DNA of 9,673 nucleotides, taken from UBA1049 sp964525815. Its GTDB lineage: Bacteria > Bacillota > Clostridia > Oscillospirales > CAG-382. Below are positions 1-6,774 of this stretch, piece by piece. The stretch is from the NCBI GenBank assembly GCA_964525815.1, contig CAZGJQ010000074.1:1-9673 (forward strand), given 5' to 3'. Position 1 is the stretch's first letter. Each line of letters opens with the position of its first letter. Made by a program: the position numbers and the translations under genes. Under the pieces are notes generated by a model. It had not been told where the DNA came from. It saw only the letters and a program-made list of their open reading frames with translations, and searched no databases.

Positions 1-51
1 CAGGGCTTTTTCTTTATGCCTATTCGGTGGTGAGTTTATTAATTCTTTCAC
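1..51 (-). CDS. 5' end of an unidentified gene downstream of cas3 (partial)
   Basis: Seventeen codons starting at a GTG run off the left edge and read (M)KELINSPPNRHKEKAL. The other two minus-strand frames contain stops in this stretch. A Shine-Dalgarno AAGGAGG at 58-64, inside the last codons of cas3, lies 6 bases before the GTG, and the gap to the cas3 stop is 1 base, so the gene should be translationally coupled to cas3. From its position it is probably a Cascade subunit gene. The residues do not show the FNLL..PWI-type opening common in Cse1/Cas8e, so I leave it unnamed. The existence of the gene is well supported; its identity is not. Confidence 0.6.
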   Translation of the reverse strand, partial: MKELINSPPNRHKEKAL

Positions 52-52
52 G

Positions 53-2683
53 CTATTCCTCCTTTTTAATTATTCCAAGCTGTTTATCAGCTATTAGGGT
101 TATGGTTTTATTTCCTCTAACAAATGAATATTGATTATTTTCAGAGGGTAAAAGGGTCACTCCTCGTAAAAGTCCAACGCCGTCAACGAATTTTTTGTAA
201 TTGTTATGCGGTTTAACCCCGTAAAAATCCTTAGCATTTACCGAGAAGGAGTGGCTTAAAATTCTTTTAGCCATCTGTTTTGTTGGATTGTCTGCTCCCT
301 CAGTCTCAGGTAGTGATACAATAGCAAACCGAAGCTGTGGCTCTCCTAACCTGGTTAAGGCTTCCGGAACTGTCATGTCACTGCTGTCTTCTTCAAAGAA
401 ATCGCCTGGTACTTCAGCAAAGAAAGACTTTTTATTCGGTATCGGAAATATTACTCTCTGCGCCTTTTCAGAGTTCAATTCATCTCTAAAGGTCTTTTCT
501 GCCCATATATTATATTCTTCGTCCGAACCGCTGTCCGGTACAACTCCGTAAACACCATCCACGAGACTTCGTATATCAACAGGAAGATTTATAATACTCC
601 TTCCGTCAATCACCTCGAGAGTTTTAATCAATATCCACTTATTATAAACGGCCTCGGTAGGTTTAAAGGCGTTGCTGTTATAAGGAGTCAGCACTTTGAG
701 TAACGGATTTTTATGCTTACCCGGCCGTATTCTGCCCGAATGACGATGTAACCTGCCCATTCTCTGAAGCAATAAATCTATTGGGGCTGCTGCACTCATC
801 ATAATATCGAAATCCAAATCAAGGCTTTGCTCCACAACCTGCGTCGCCACAAGTATTGCTTTTTTAGGACGAGCTTGGTAACCAATGTTTTTTGTGGAAA
901 AAAGACTTTTCTTTCCGAACAAATTCAAACACTCCTGTTCGATAATCTGTCTTTCTCCCGCAGGATACCTCGCATGAAAAAGAATGATTTTTATATCGCA
1001 GTCATCCACTCTTGTGCGCAACTCAAAAAAAAGATTCTGCGCCTCCGCCACCGTGTTTAGTATTATGCAAAGGCAGCCATCGTCCCGAACCTGTTCTATC
1101 GCTTCATCAGCGAGGACTGCCCAATCGCCGAGTATTGGAAGTTTCTCAATAAAAACATTAGATTTCATATATGTATCAACGACTTCATATTCATTGGTAG
1201 TTCCATCATTTGAAACTGTTGTTATTAATGGATAGGCAGATAAGAGTTGACGAGTACATTCACCCCCATAAGCTCTTATAATTGAATTTCTCCGTTCTTC
1301 AGGTAACGTCGCCGACAACAGAACAATCGGAATATTAAGTGTTGCACACCAGTTTAGAAGTCTTTCTATAATGGAATACATATAAGAGTCGTATGCGTGA
1401 ACCTCGTCGATCACTAAGACTTTTGAGGCTATTCCGATTGTTCTGAGTATTCCACTGCGAATACGCATAACTGACATCATTACCTGATCCACCGTACCGA
1501 CCGCATATTGCGATAGCAGTCCTCTGCGTAACGGAGCAAGCCAGACCTCCATATCCATATAATTGCCTTCGCTGTCTTTAAAATCAACATTAGTTCTCTG
1601 GGTTTCATCGTCGATCATCCATGCCATCGAATGTAACAATCGCGAGCCAGATATTCCTTGAAAACTAAGAAAATCATTAATTCTTTCGTACATCTGGTTG
1701 CTTGTCGCCGCAGTAGGCAACGCTATGTATAATCCGCTTTTTCCAAACAGCTCTAATAAATGTGCCGAAAGGAAAAGTGCCGCTTCCGTCTTTCCTTCGC
1801 CCATCGGAGCTTCAATAATAACCAACCCGGATGTTTTTTTGCATTTGTCCCATTCTTTTACAATTTCAATACATTTTCGCTGTACTGGTCGGATTGTGTC
1901 GTTTGATATGGACGCAAACATCTGAGCAAATGACTTTACTGGTATTACTGCATTCTTTTGAAAACCGCATCGTTTAATAACCTCACCGGCAGCTTTTTCC
2001 GCCTCCTTTCTATACTCCATATCGGATAAACCACTATCGATATTGTAAAATTCTTCTTGCCCCGAAGCTAACCAATCTGCAAGCACAGTTGCTCCCCAGA
2101 TAATAACGGCAGCCCCGTCATGATCGTTGCATACACTCAAGTGGTTAAAATCGGCGTTAAAAAGCTTGCATATAAGTTCAAATAAACAGTTCTGCATATC
2201 CTCCCAATATTTTATATCATGACATTTTTGGATTCTTATGTAATCCACTTCACCTTTTTGATGATGCAGTCTTAATAAGTTTTGTATCATTTTTCTTATA
2301 TTGTTCGAAAGATTTAAATATTTTTCTTTCATTATTCTTTCGAGCATAACTTTCGTACCAATTTCGTGCCTGTAGTTTGTGTTAGCATTATTCGGAATCT
2401 TTTCCCTTCTTTTCAGCTCATCAACAAAAGGCAACTCGGTAGCTCTGCTTTGAAAAGAAGGATGACATTTACCAAGATCGTGTAGTGCGATAATGCTTAT
2501 TATTTCGTTTGTAACATCTACTCCTGAAAAATATTCATATAATAAATCACCGGCAGTACTTATTGAGCTGTTGATAAGCAATGCATTTGCCATGCTGCCA
2601 ACATCAATCATATGCTGAACAAGCGATTTTTCGGGTAGACTTTTTGCCCAAAAACGGTAAATGTCGTTCATCTTGTTAATCAT
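53..2683 (-). CDS. cas3: CRISPR-associated helicase/nuclease Cas3 (type I, I-E-like)
   Basis: Cas3 is the effector of type I CRISPR-Cas: Cascade recruits it to the R-loop, where it nicks, unwinds and degrades target DNA. The 876-residue length matches I-E Cas3. The N-terminal HD nuclease shows H24, H68-D69 (ALHDLGK), H106, H140-H141 and D203, so its metal ligands appear complete. The SF2 helicase follows: Walker A APMGEGKT near 292-299, DEVH at 426-429, SAT at 457-459, motif V ATQVVEQSLDLD around 613-624, and motif VI QRMGRLHRH at 640-648. VDEVHAYD and QRxGRLHRH are typical of I-E; the subtype is an inference. The first ATG touches its only AAGG, so the ATG at codon 5 (2671), 11 bases after AAGGA, may be the real start (872 aa). 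No frameshift is seen and all motifs are intact. The rest of the cas operon would lie beyond the left edge. Confidence 0.95.
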   Translation of the reverse strand: MINKMNDIYRFWAKSLPEKSLVQHMIDVGSMANALLINSSISTAGDLLYEYFSGVDVTNEIISIIALHDLGKCHPSFQSRATELPFVDELKRREKIPNNANTNYRHEIGTKVMLERIMKEKYLNLSNNIRKMIQNLLRLHHQKGEVDYIRIQKCHDIKYWEDMQNCLFELICKLFNADFNHLSVCNDHDGAAVIIWGATVLADWLASGQEEFYNIDSGLSDMEYRKEAEKAAGEVIKRCGFQKNAVIPVKSFAQMFASISNDTIRPVQRKCIEIVKEWDKCKKTSGLVIIEAPMGEGKTEAALFLSAHLLELFGKSGLYIALPTAATSNQMYERINDFLSFQGISGSRLLHSMAWMIDDETQRTNVDFKDSEGNYMDMEVWLAPLRRGLLSQYAVGTVDQVMMSVMRIRSGILRTIGIASKVLVIDEVHAYDSYMYSIIERLLNWCATLNIPIVLLSATLPEERRNSIIRAYGGECTRQLLSAYPLITTVSNDGTTNEYEVVDTYMKSNVFIEKLPILGDWAVLADEAIEQVRDDGCLCIILNTVAEAQNLFFELRTRVDDCDIKIILFHARYPAGERQIIEQECLNLFGKKSLFSTKNIGYQARPKKAILVATQVVEQSLDLDFDIMMSAAAPIDLLLQRMGRLHRHSGRIRPGKHKNPLLKVLTPYNSNAFKPTEAVYNKWILIKTLEVIDGRSIINLPVDIRSLVDGVYGVVPDSGSDEEYNIWAEKTFRDELNSEKAQRVIFPIPNKKSFFAEVPGDFFEEDSSDMTVPEALTRLGEPQLRFAIVSLPETEGADNPTKQMAKRILSHSFSVNAKDFYGVKPHNNYKKFVDGVGLLRGVTLLPSENNQYSFVRGNKTITLIADKQLGIIKKEE

Positions 2684-2747
2684 CCTTAAAAAGCATTAAT
2701 AATAAAAAAATATACCTTTACTTTTTCAATCTACGCCTTACAATTAA

Positions 2748-2753
2748 ATTATA
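2748..2753 (-). promoter_or_regulatory. candidate -10 box for cas3
   Basis: On the minus strand a perfect TATAAT lies about 65-80 bases before the cas3 start. The hexamer 17 bases further upstream (ATTTAT) is a poor -35, so this is only a weak candidate. The rest of the 218-base gap 2684-2901 is AT-rich and shows no gene, no CRISPR repeat and no clear hairpin. Confidence 0.25.
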
Positions 2754-2901
2754 ACTGCTTTGATTACTATATAAATGCCACACAAGAGAAACATCGCTTT
2801 GCTTTTTTGAAAATGCATCCTTGTTTTATTGTTATATACTTTAATGCAGTTTACAGATTAAGCTTTTATATGGATACCTATTAAATAGTGTGGACATAAG
2901 A

Positions 2902-3390
2902 TCATGCTACCACCTTTGCCCAGAGAAAAATACAACAAATTTGTACGGAAGCAAGGAACGATGATGTATTTTTGGCATATCTCGTAGCGATCCCTCGCCA
3001 GCGTTTGAGATGCAAAAAGGCATTTTCAACCAAAAGACGAAGTTTGTATAGGTATTTATCGTAGTCTCTTTGAATCCTACGATTTCTTTTGGGTGGAATA
3101 ACCACTTGCATGTGCTGCGATAGTGCTTTTTCAATGATTTTGTTGCTGTCGTAACCTCTATCTGCAAATAAATATTCCGCAAAAATACCATCAATCAGCG
3201 GGATAGCTTGCTTACAATCATGGATGGTACCTGCTGTAATAATTGCTCTGACCGGCATACCATTCGCATCCACGGCCAAATGTATCTTTGAGTTGAGCCC
3301 CCTTTTGTACGTCCCATATCTTGATTTTCGCCCTTTGCTCCTGCTGCATGCGGATGTGCTTTGATATGACTCGCATCTATCATTAACCAT
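2902..3390 (-). CDS. IS5-family transposase, C-terminal catalytic frame (orfB)
   Basis: This DDE transposase catalytic part joins orfA by a -1 shift near 3300; the residues before about 30 (GLNSKIHLAVD) are out of frame and not homologous. It shows the second aspartate, D77 in LFADRGYD, and the glutamate E122 in the R-x3-E-x6-K signature (R118, E122, K129) of the IS4/IS5 superfamily. The C-terminus looks complete, ending in ICCIFLWAKVVA. Joined with orfA, all three catalytic residues are present, but the N-terminal region is lost, so transposition from this copy is unlikely. No independent ribosome binding site is obvious before its first ATG. The frame could be expressed only by slippage from orfA. 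Confidence 0.75.
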   Translation of the reverse strand: MVNDRCESYQSTSACSRSKGRKSRYGTYKRGLNSKIHLAVDANGMPVRAIITAGTIHDCKQAIPLIDGIFAEYLFADRGYDSNKIIEKALSQHMQVVIPPKRNRRIQRDYDKYLYKLRLLVENAFLHLKRWRGIATRYAKNTSSFLASVQICCIFLWAKVVA

Positions 3391-3503
3391 TCAAAATCCA
3401 GCTCATCTACAATGTTTTCAAGTATCTTTTCCCACAAACCATTTTCTAACCAGCGACGAAATCTCTTTGCAACACTATTCCAATTCCCATAGTCAGGTGG
3501 CAT
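3195..3503 (-). pseudogene. IS5-family transposase, N-terminal frame (orfA), truncated
   Basis: This 102-residue frame contains the YGNWNSVAKRFRRW helix region and the first catalytic aspartate, D43 in MIDASHIKAH. The meaningful part ends at MGRTKGG, around residue 69; after that the frame reads on as out-of-frame sequence. The coding continues in the -1 frame (see orfB) through an AAAAGGGGG run at 3298-3306. Such a split is known in IS427-type elements, where -1 frameshifting makes the full transposase. Family members start about 50 residues earlier, so the N-terminal part of the protein is missing and the ATG used here is an internal methionine. Probably non-functional. Confidence 0.75.
3298..3306 (-). 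promoter_or_regulatory. putative -1 frameshift slip site in the transposase
   Basis: On the coding strand an AAAAGGGGG run falls exactly where protein homology passes from orfA (TKGG) to orfB (GLNSK). A one-base backward slip restores the fused transposase. This may be programmed slippage, as known in related elements, or a simple base loss in the G run. Confidence 0.5.
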
Positions 3504-3505
3504 TT

Positions 3506-3531
3506 CAATAACCCCTCTGTAACGAGGGGCT
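3506..3531 (-). terminator. terminator-like hairpin after the solute-binding protein gene
   Basis: On the minus strand, AGCCCCTC (3531-3524) and GAGGGGTT (3517-3510) form an 8-bp stem with a G-T wobble around a GTTACA loop. It begins about 32 bases after the stop codon of the solute-binding protein gene. The usual T-run is missing: the stem is followed by ATTGAA and then by the broken IS edge near 3504. It probably ended the upstream gene, and the IS may have replaced its U-tract. Confidence 0.55.
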
Positions 3532-3563
3532 ATGTTTTGCTAAATATTGGGTTCTTACTGTTT

Positions 3564-5045
3564 TTAATCAGTGTGCATCATTATTGTATCCAGAGTATCC
3601 TCTAACGCCGCATCAAACGCTTCTTTTCTGCTCTGTACATAAGATACTATTGCGTCACTCTCGGAGAACAGCATGTTGTTATACCATTGTATGCAATCCG
3701 CCCAATTAAACACCACTGACAGGTCAACGATACGGTTAGAAAAAATAATATCCAGTATCTCCGGAGATTCCGAATCATCAAACCGCTTAAGCTGCAAGGT
3801 TCTCATATAATACTCAGGTGTTACCATTTCTCTTCCCGTATATGCCATTGCTTCAAGCGCAAAGGTTACAAAATCAAGATCCTCTGTTCCCTTGGGTATT
3901 GAGAGGCAGTAAAAGCGGTATGGGTTGATCGTGGAGGTGTATGTATCCTGATTTTCGTCATACTTGGGCTGCGGTACAATTCCGTAGTTTACCTTTGTTT
4001 CTCTCATTTTTGCACTGTTTACCGCACTTGTTAACGAAGCGAAGAACAAAGCGTTACCCGAGTAGAAATTGTCCACAACAGTGCTTGCATCAGCGTCGTC
4101 CCATCTATAATACTGCTCTGTATATGCCGTACAGCTCCTGTCGGTAAACATTTCATATACCTTCATGAAGGCATTAACCGACCTTTCGTCAGTCATTCCC
4201 AAATAAGGCATGTCGTTATCATCCTTATAAGCCTGGGGAGCGTTGCAGCCGAGTATGTACTTATATGCCTCAAACGCACCGCCCACGAGTCCCCAAACAT
4301 CGTTTCCGGTTACATTCATTTCGCCGTCCCCGTCCTCAAGAGCTACCGCCTTCATCATCTCGTACATTCTGTCAAGCGTCCATGTACCGTCGAAAACGAG
4401 ATCATATGGGTTGTCAAGGTTATGATCGGCTATCAGATCCTTGTTAAAGTATGTAACAACCGTGCTCTCATCATCCAGCACAAATATGTCTCCGGTCGTA
4501 AAAAACAGCTTATGGCCGATTGACATATCCTTGTTTGATGCCACATCCCACCATTCCTCATTCAGGTTAAGGTGAGAGCCTTCAATTGAGTGAAGATCCA
4601 TAAGGATACCGTCGAGCACAAGAGGAGCTAAGGTGTTTAACCCGGAGGTTATAACATCGTAGCTTACAGTACCGGCATACATATCATTTCTTACTCTCTC
4701 TATGAACGGATTCCAGCTATCGGTATAAATCGCCTCAATTGAAAAACCGTATTCTTCCTCAAGCGCATTGTTCCTGTCAAAGAACGCATCGTTAACCGGC
4801 TCTGCGTTCGACTCAAGCGGTGCGATCTGAACATCACCGTAAACATCGTCCTTTAGGGTAGCAAGTATTCTGATAGTTTTACCGGAGTAATCTGCATTAC
4901 CTAAATGAGGAACTAAAAACTCTGAGCCTCCGCTGATGTCCTTGCTGTCTTGCTCGGAGGTCTTCTCCCCACAGCTTGTTAAAACAAGAGTTAACATAAA
5001 CGATAACACGATACATAATGATAGGAACTTGATATATTTTCGCAT
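3564..5045 (-). CDS. ABC transporter solute-binding lipoprotein (carbohydrate-type, family 1)
   Basis: This 493-residue protein has a lipoprotein signal peptide: a basic MRKYIK start, a hydrophobic stretch to residue 22 and lipobox LTSC with C25, so it should be anchored outside the membrane. The mature part has typical family 1 traits: GKTIRIL near residues 55-61, DVITSGLNTLAPLVLDGILMD near 130-150, and YFNKDLIADHNL followed by GTWTLDRMYEMMKA near 199-233. Such proteins bring sugars or glycans to an ABC permease; the substrate cannot be told here. The start is supported by AAGGAG 7 bases upstream and a promoter at 5075-5103. No permease or ATPase for it is adjacent: the neighbours are the IS remnant and the divergent opuA operon. 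It is therefore an orphan unless partners lie elsewhere or were lost with the IS event. Confidence 0.85.
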   Translation of the reverse strand: MRKYIKFLSLCIVLSFMLTLVLTSCGEKTSEQDSKDISGGSEFLVPHLGNADYSGKTIRILATLKDDVYGDVQIAPLESNAEPVNDAFFDRNNALEEEYGFSIEAIYTDSWNPFIERVRNDMYAGTVSYDVITSGLNTLAPLVLDGILMDLHSIEGSHLNLNEEWWDVASNKDMSIGHKLFFTTGDIFVLDDESTVVTYFNKDLIADHNLDNPYDLVFDGTWTLDRMYEMMKAVALEDGDGEMNVTGNDVWGLVGGAFEAYKYILGCNAPQAYKDDNDMPYLGMTDERSVNAFMKVYEMFTDRSCTAYTEQYYRWDDADASTVVDNFYSGNALFFASLTSAVNSAKMRETKVNYGIVPQPKYDENQDTYTSTINPYRFYCLSIPKGTEDLDFVTFALEAMAYTGREMVTPEYYMRTLQLKRFDDSESPEILDIIFSNRIVDLSVVFNWADCIQWYNNMLFSESDAIVSYVQSRKEAFDAALEDTLDTIMMHTD

Positions 5046-5074
5046 AACTGTACTCCTTTTTATTTGTTAGTCTT

Positions 5075-5103
5075 ATTATATACATTGTTTCTATAAAAAT
5101 CAA
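5075..5103 (-). promoter_or_regulatory. sigma-A promoter of the solute-binding protein gene
   Basis: On the minus strand, TTGATT (5103-5098), a 17-base spacer and TATAAT (5080-5075) form a near-consensus promoter about 30 bases before the start codon. A/T tracts at 5105-5138 just upstream of the -35 look like an UP element. Confidence 0.8.
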
Positions 5104-5306
5104 CTAAAAAAACAAAAAAATTAATTTTTTGAAAATAAATGACATACCATCGAGCATAGATTCCTATCCAAATACACATCCTAAACGTGTTTACCTGTTG
5201 CTTTTCACTTTAAATAAATATTTATGCAAATCTATAATTCGTGCTTTTTTTATTCATCTTTGTTTGGGTAATCCGTATATAATATATGCACATCAAATCA
5301 CCATAG

Positions 5307-5322
5307 CGTTAACCCCGTTAAC
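5307..5322 (+). repeat. CGTTAAC tandem repeat, candidate operator
   Basis: Two copies of CGTTAAC (5307-5313 and 5316-5322) lie 2 bases apart, and each holds the palindrome GTTAAC. An inverted TTAACG at 5400-5405 overlaps the -10/start region of the opuA promoter. The arrangement resembles binding sites for a repressor or activator of the downstream operon. No regulator gene is visible nearby. Confidence 0.35.
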
Positions 5323-5371
5323 ATTATAAATAATATAATTCTACCCTTGTACAAAAATTACACGAAGCTCC

Positions 5372-5400
5372 TTGACATACTTTCATGAACGTGTTATAAT
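5372..5400 (+). promoter_or_regulatory. consensus sigma-A promoter of the opuA operon
   Basis: TTGACA (5372-5377), a 17-base spacer and TATAAT (5395-5400) match the consensus fully, with an extended -10 TG at 5392-5393. The start of transcription should be near 5407, leaving a leader of about 168 bases. The spacer contains the 8-base palindrome TTCATGAA (5382-5389), and TTGTACAA lies upstream at 5347-5354. Such a strong promoter normally needs repression, and these palindromes are candidates for it. Confidence 0.88.
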
Positions 5401-5482
5401 TAACGATAGTTTAATTGTGGTATTTTATTAATGCATATACTTAAGCATCATTATTTTTAATATACACAAATATATGTAGTAT

Positions 5483-5524
5483 ATTTAACTGTCTTACATA
5501 GCATAGTTAAATTACTATTTTTTT
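5483..5524 (+). promoter_or_regulatory. leader hairpin with T-run before opuAA (possible attenuator)
   Basis: ATTTAACTGT (5483-5492) pairs with ATAGTTAAAT (5503-5512), with one G-T pair, around a 10-base loop; T7 follows at 5518-5524. The stem is AT-rich and therefore weak. It lies in the transcribed leader, 50 bases before the opuAA start. It could be a weak terminator or attenuator, or an operator palindrome. I see no known riboswitch consensus. Confidence 0.35.
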
Positions 5525-5574
5525 GTTGCTTTTAATATAATGTTATATCTAATATTTTTATTTGGAGTGAATCA

Positions 5575-6774
5575 ATGAGTAAACTTATCGTAAAGAATCT
5601 TTTCAAGATTTTCGGCACCAATCCCAAGCACGGATTAAGAATGATTGAAAAGGGGAAAAGCAAGGACGAAATACTCAAGTCCTCCGGTCTTACTGTCGGT
5701 ATTAATGACGTAAGCTTTGAGGTTGAGGAGGGAGAGACCTTTGTGGTAATGGGTCTGTCCGGTAGCGGCAAATCAACCGTTATTCGCTGCCTCAACAGGC
5801 TGATTGAACCGACCTCCGGAGAGATAATAATAAACGGTCAAGATATTCTTAAAATGAAGAAGCAGGAGTTAATAGAAACCCGACGCAGGACAATGAGCAT
5901 GGTTTTTCAGAACTTTGCACTGCTACCCAACCGAACGGTAATTACAAATGTCGAATATGGTCTCGAAGTACAGGGAATCCCTCAAAAGGACAGACGTTTA
6001 AAGGCGGAAGAAGCACTAAAGCTCGTCGGATTGGAGGGCTACGAGAGCAGCTACCCCAATCAATTAAGCGGAGGTATGAAGCAGCGTGTGGGTCTTGCCA
6101 GAGCCTTGGCTAACGATCCGGAAATATTGTTGATGGATGAGGCGTTTAGCGCACTTGACCCCTTAATACGCAGCGATATGCAGGATGAACTGATAGATCT
6201 TCAGCAAAAAATGAAGAAAACCATTATATTTATCACGCATGATTTGGACGAGGCGATAAAGCTCGGGGATAGAATCATGCTGATGAAGGACGGTCGATTA
6301 ATACAAATTGGACGGCCTGAGGAAATCCTGTCAAACCCTGCCGACGAGTATGTGGAGAGGTTTGTGCACGGAGTTGACAGAAGCGATGTTCTTACCGTTT
6401 CTGATATAATGGTCAAGCCTTGGACTACGGTCAATATTAACAAGAATCCGCATGTAGCCTTAACGGAATGCAAAAAATACGGACTCGAAACTCTGATGGT
6501 GGTCAGGGAAGGAAGGATTCTTGAAGGAACGGTCACTGTGGATACCATAAAAAAGGCCATAACCGAAAAAAAGACATCCTTACATGACATTGTTGAAAAA
6601 GATAAAATAAATAAGGTCAGCCCGGACTGTAAAATAAAGGAAGTAATAGGCTTGACCTTGGAATCCTCAATCCCCCTTGCCGTCGTTGACGAGAGCCAAA
6701 AATTATTAGGTGTAATAATCAAGAGCAATGTGCTGCGTGCATTAATCACAAAGGGGGGAAACGATAATGCCTAA
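5575..6774 (+). CDS. opuAA: glycine betaine/proline ABC transporter ATP-binding protein with CBS domains
   Basis: This is the ATPase of an OpuA/ProU osmoprotectant importer, and its 399 residues match E. coli ProV (400). It has the ProV-type N-terminal extension (KNLFKIFG, then a GLTVGINDVSFEV region), Walker A GLSGSGKST at 60-68, Q-loop FQ at 111-112, signature LSGGMKQ at 164-170, Walker B LLMDEA with D188-E189, and H222 in ITHDLDEA. A tandem CBS module fills about 275-390; in OpuA this part senses ionic strength, and in some Firmicutes it binds c-di-AMP. The start has GGAGTGA 4 bases upstream. The stop overlaps the permease start by 8 bases. Expression should come from the promoter at 5372-5400. 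Betaine is the most likely substrate, but carnitine or proline cannot be excluded. Confidence 0.94.
   Translation: MSKLIVKNLFKIFGTNPKHGLRMIEKGKSKDEILKSSGLTVGINDVSFEVEEGETFVVMGLSGSGKSTVIRCLNRLIEPTSGEIIINGQDILKMKKQELIETRRRTMSMVFQNFALLPNRTVITNVEYGLEVQGIPQKDRRLKAEEALKLVGLEGYESSYPNQLSGGMKQRVGLARALANDPEILLMDEAFSALDPLIRSDMQDELIDLQQKMKKTIIFITHDLDEAIKLGDRIMLMKDGRLIQIGRPEEILSNPADEYVERFVHGVDRSDVLTVSDIMVKPWTTVNINKNPHVALTECKKYGLETLMVVREGRILEGTVTVDTIKKAITEKKTSLHDIVEKDKINKVSPDCKIKEVIGLTLESSIPLAVVDESQKLLGVIIKSNVLRALITKGGNDNA

Larger units (their letters stand above)
2885..3504 (-). mobile_element. 5'-truncated IS5-family (IS427-like) insertion sequence remnant
   Basis: The element carries an IS5-type DDE transposase in two overlapping frames. 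Homology to the family begins at MPPDYGNWNS, which in complete members follows roughly 45-55 further residues including a conserved RTGxPWR. The sequence before 3503 does not encode these, so the left end is lost close to 3504. The right end should lie shortly after the transposase stop, within about 2870-2901 (GTGTGGACATAAG at 2888-2900 may belong to it). I could not pair terminal inverted repeats, as expected if one end is gone. It cannot be an autonomous element. Both outer limits are approximate. Confidence 0.75.

Noticed and set aside
2684..2901. Possible CRISPR array or leader next to cas3
   Set aside because: No repeated 24-37 base units with spacers are present here or anywhere in the window; the gap is plain AT-rich DNA beside the IS remnant.
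4897..5103. Minus-strand frame overlapping the start of the solute-binding gene
   Set aside because: It spans that gene's own promoter and ribosome binding site and reads its 5' end out of frame.
5129..5329. Plus-strand open frame of 66 codons in the intergenic region
   Set aside because: It begins at a TTG without a ribosome binding site, has low-complexity AT-driven composition, and lies upstream of the opuA promoter.
5407..5574. ydaO-type c-di-AMP riboswitch in the opuA leader
   Set aside because: The leader is almost pure A/T and lacks the conserved GC-rich stems of that class.
6201..6749. 182-codon open frame antisense to the opuAA CBS region
   Set aside because: It is a shadow of a well-supported gene, with S/T/I-rich composition typical of antisense reading and no start signal.
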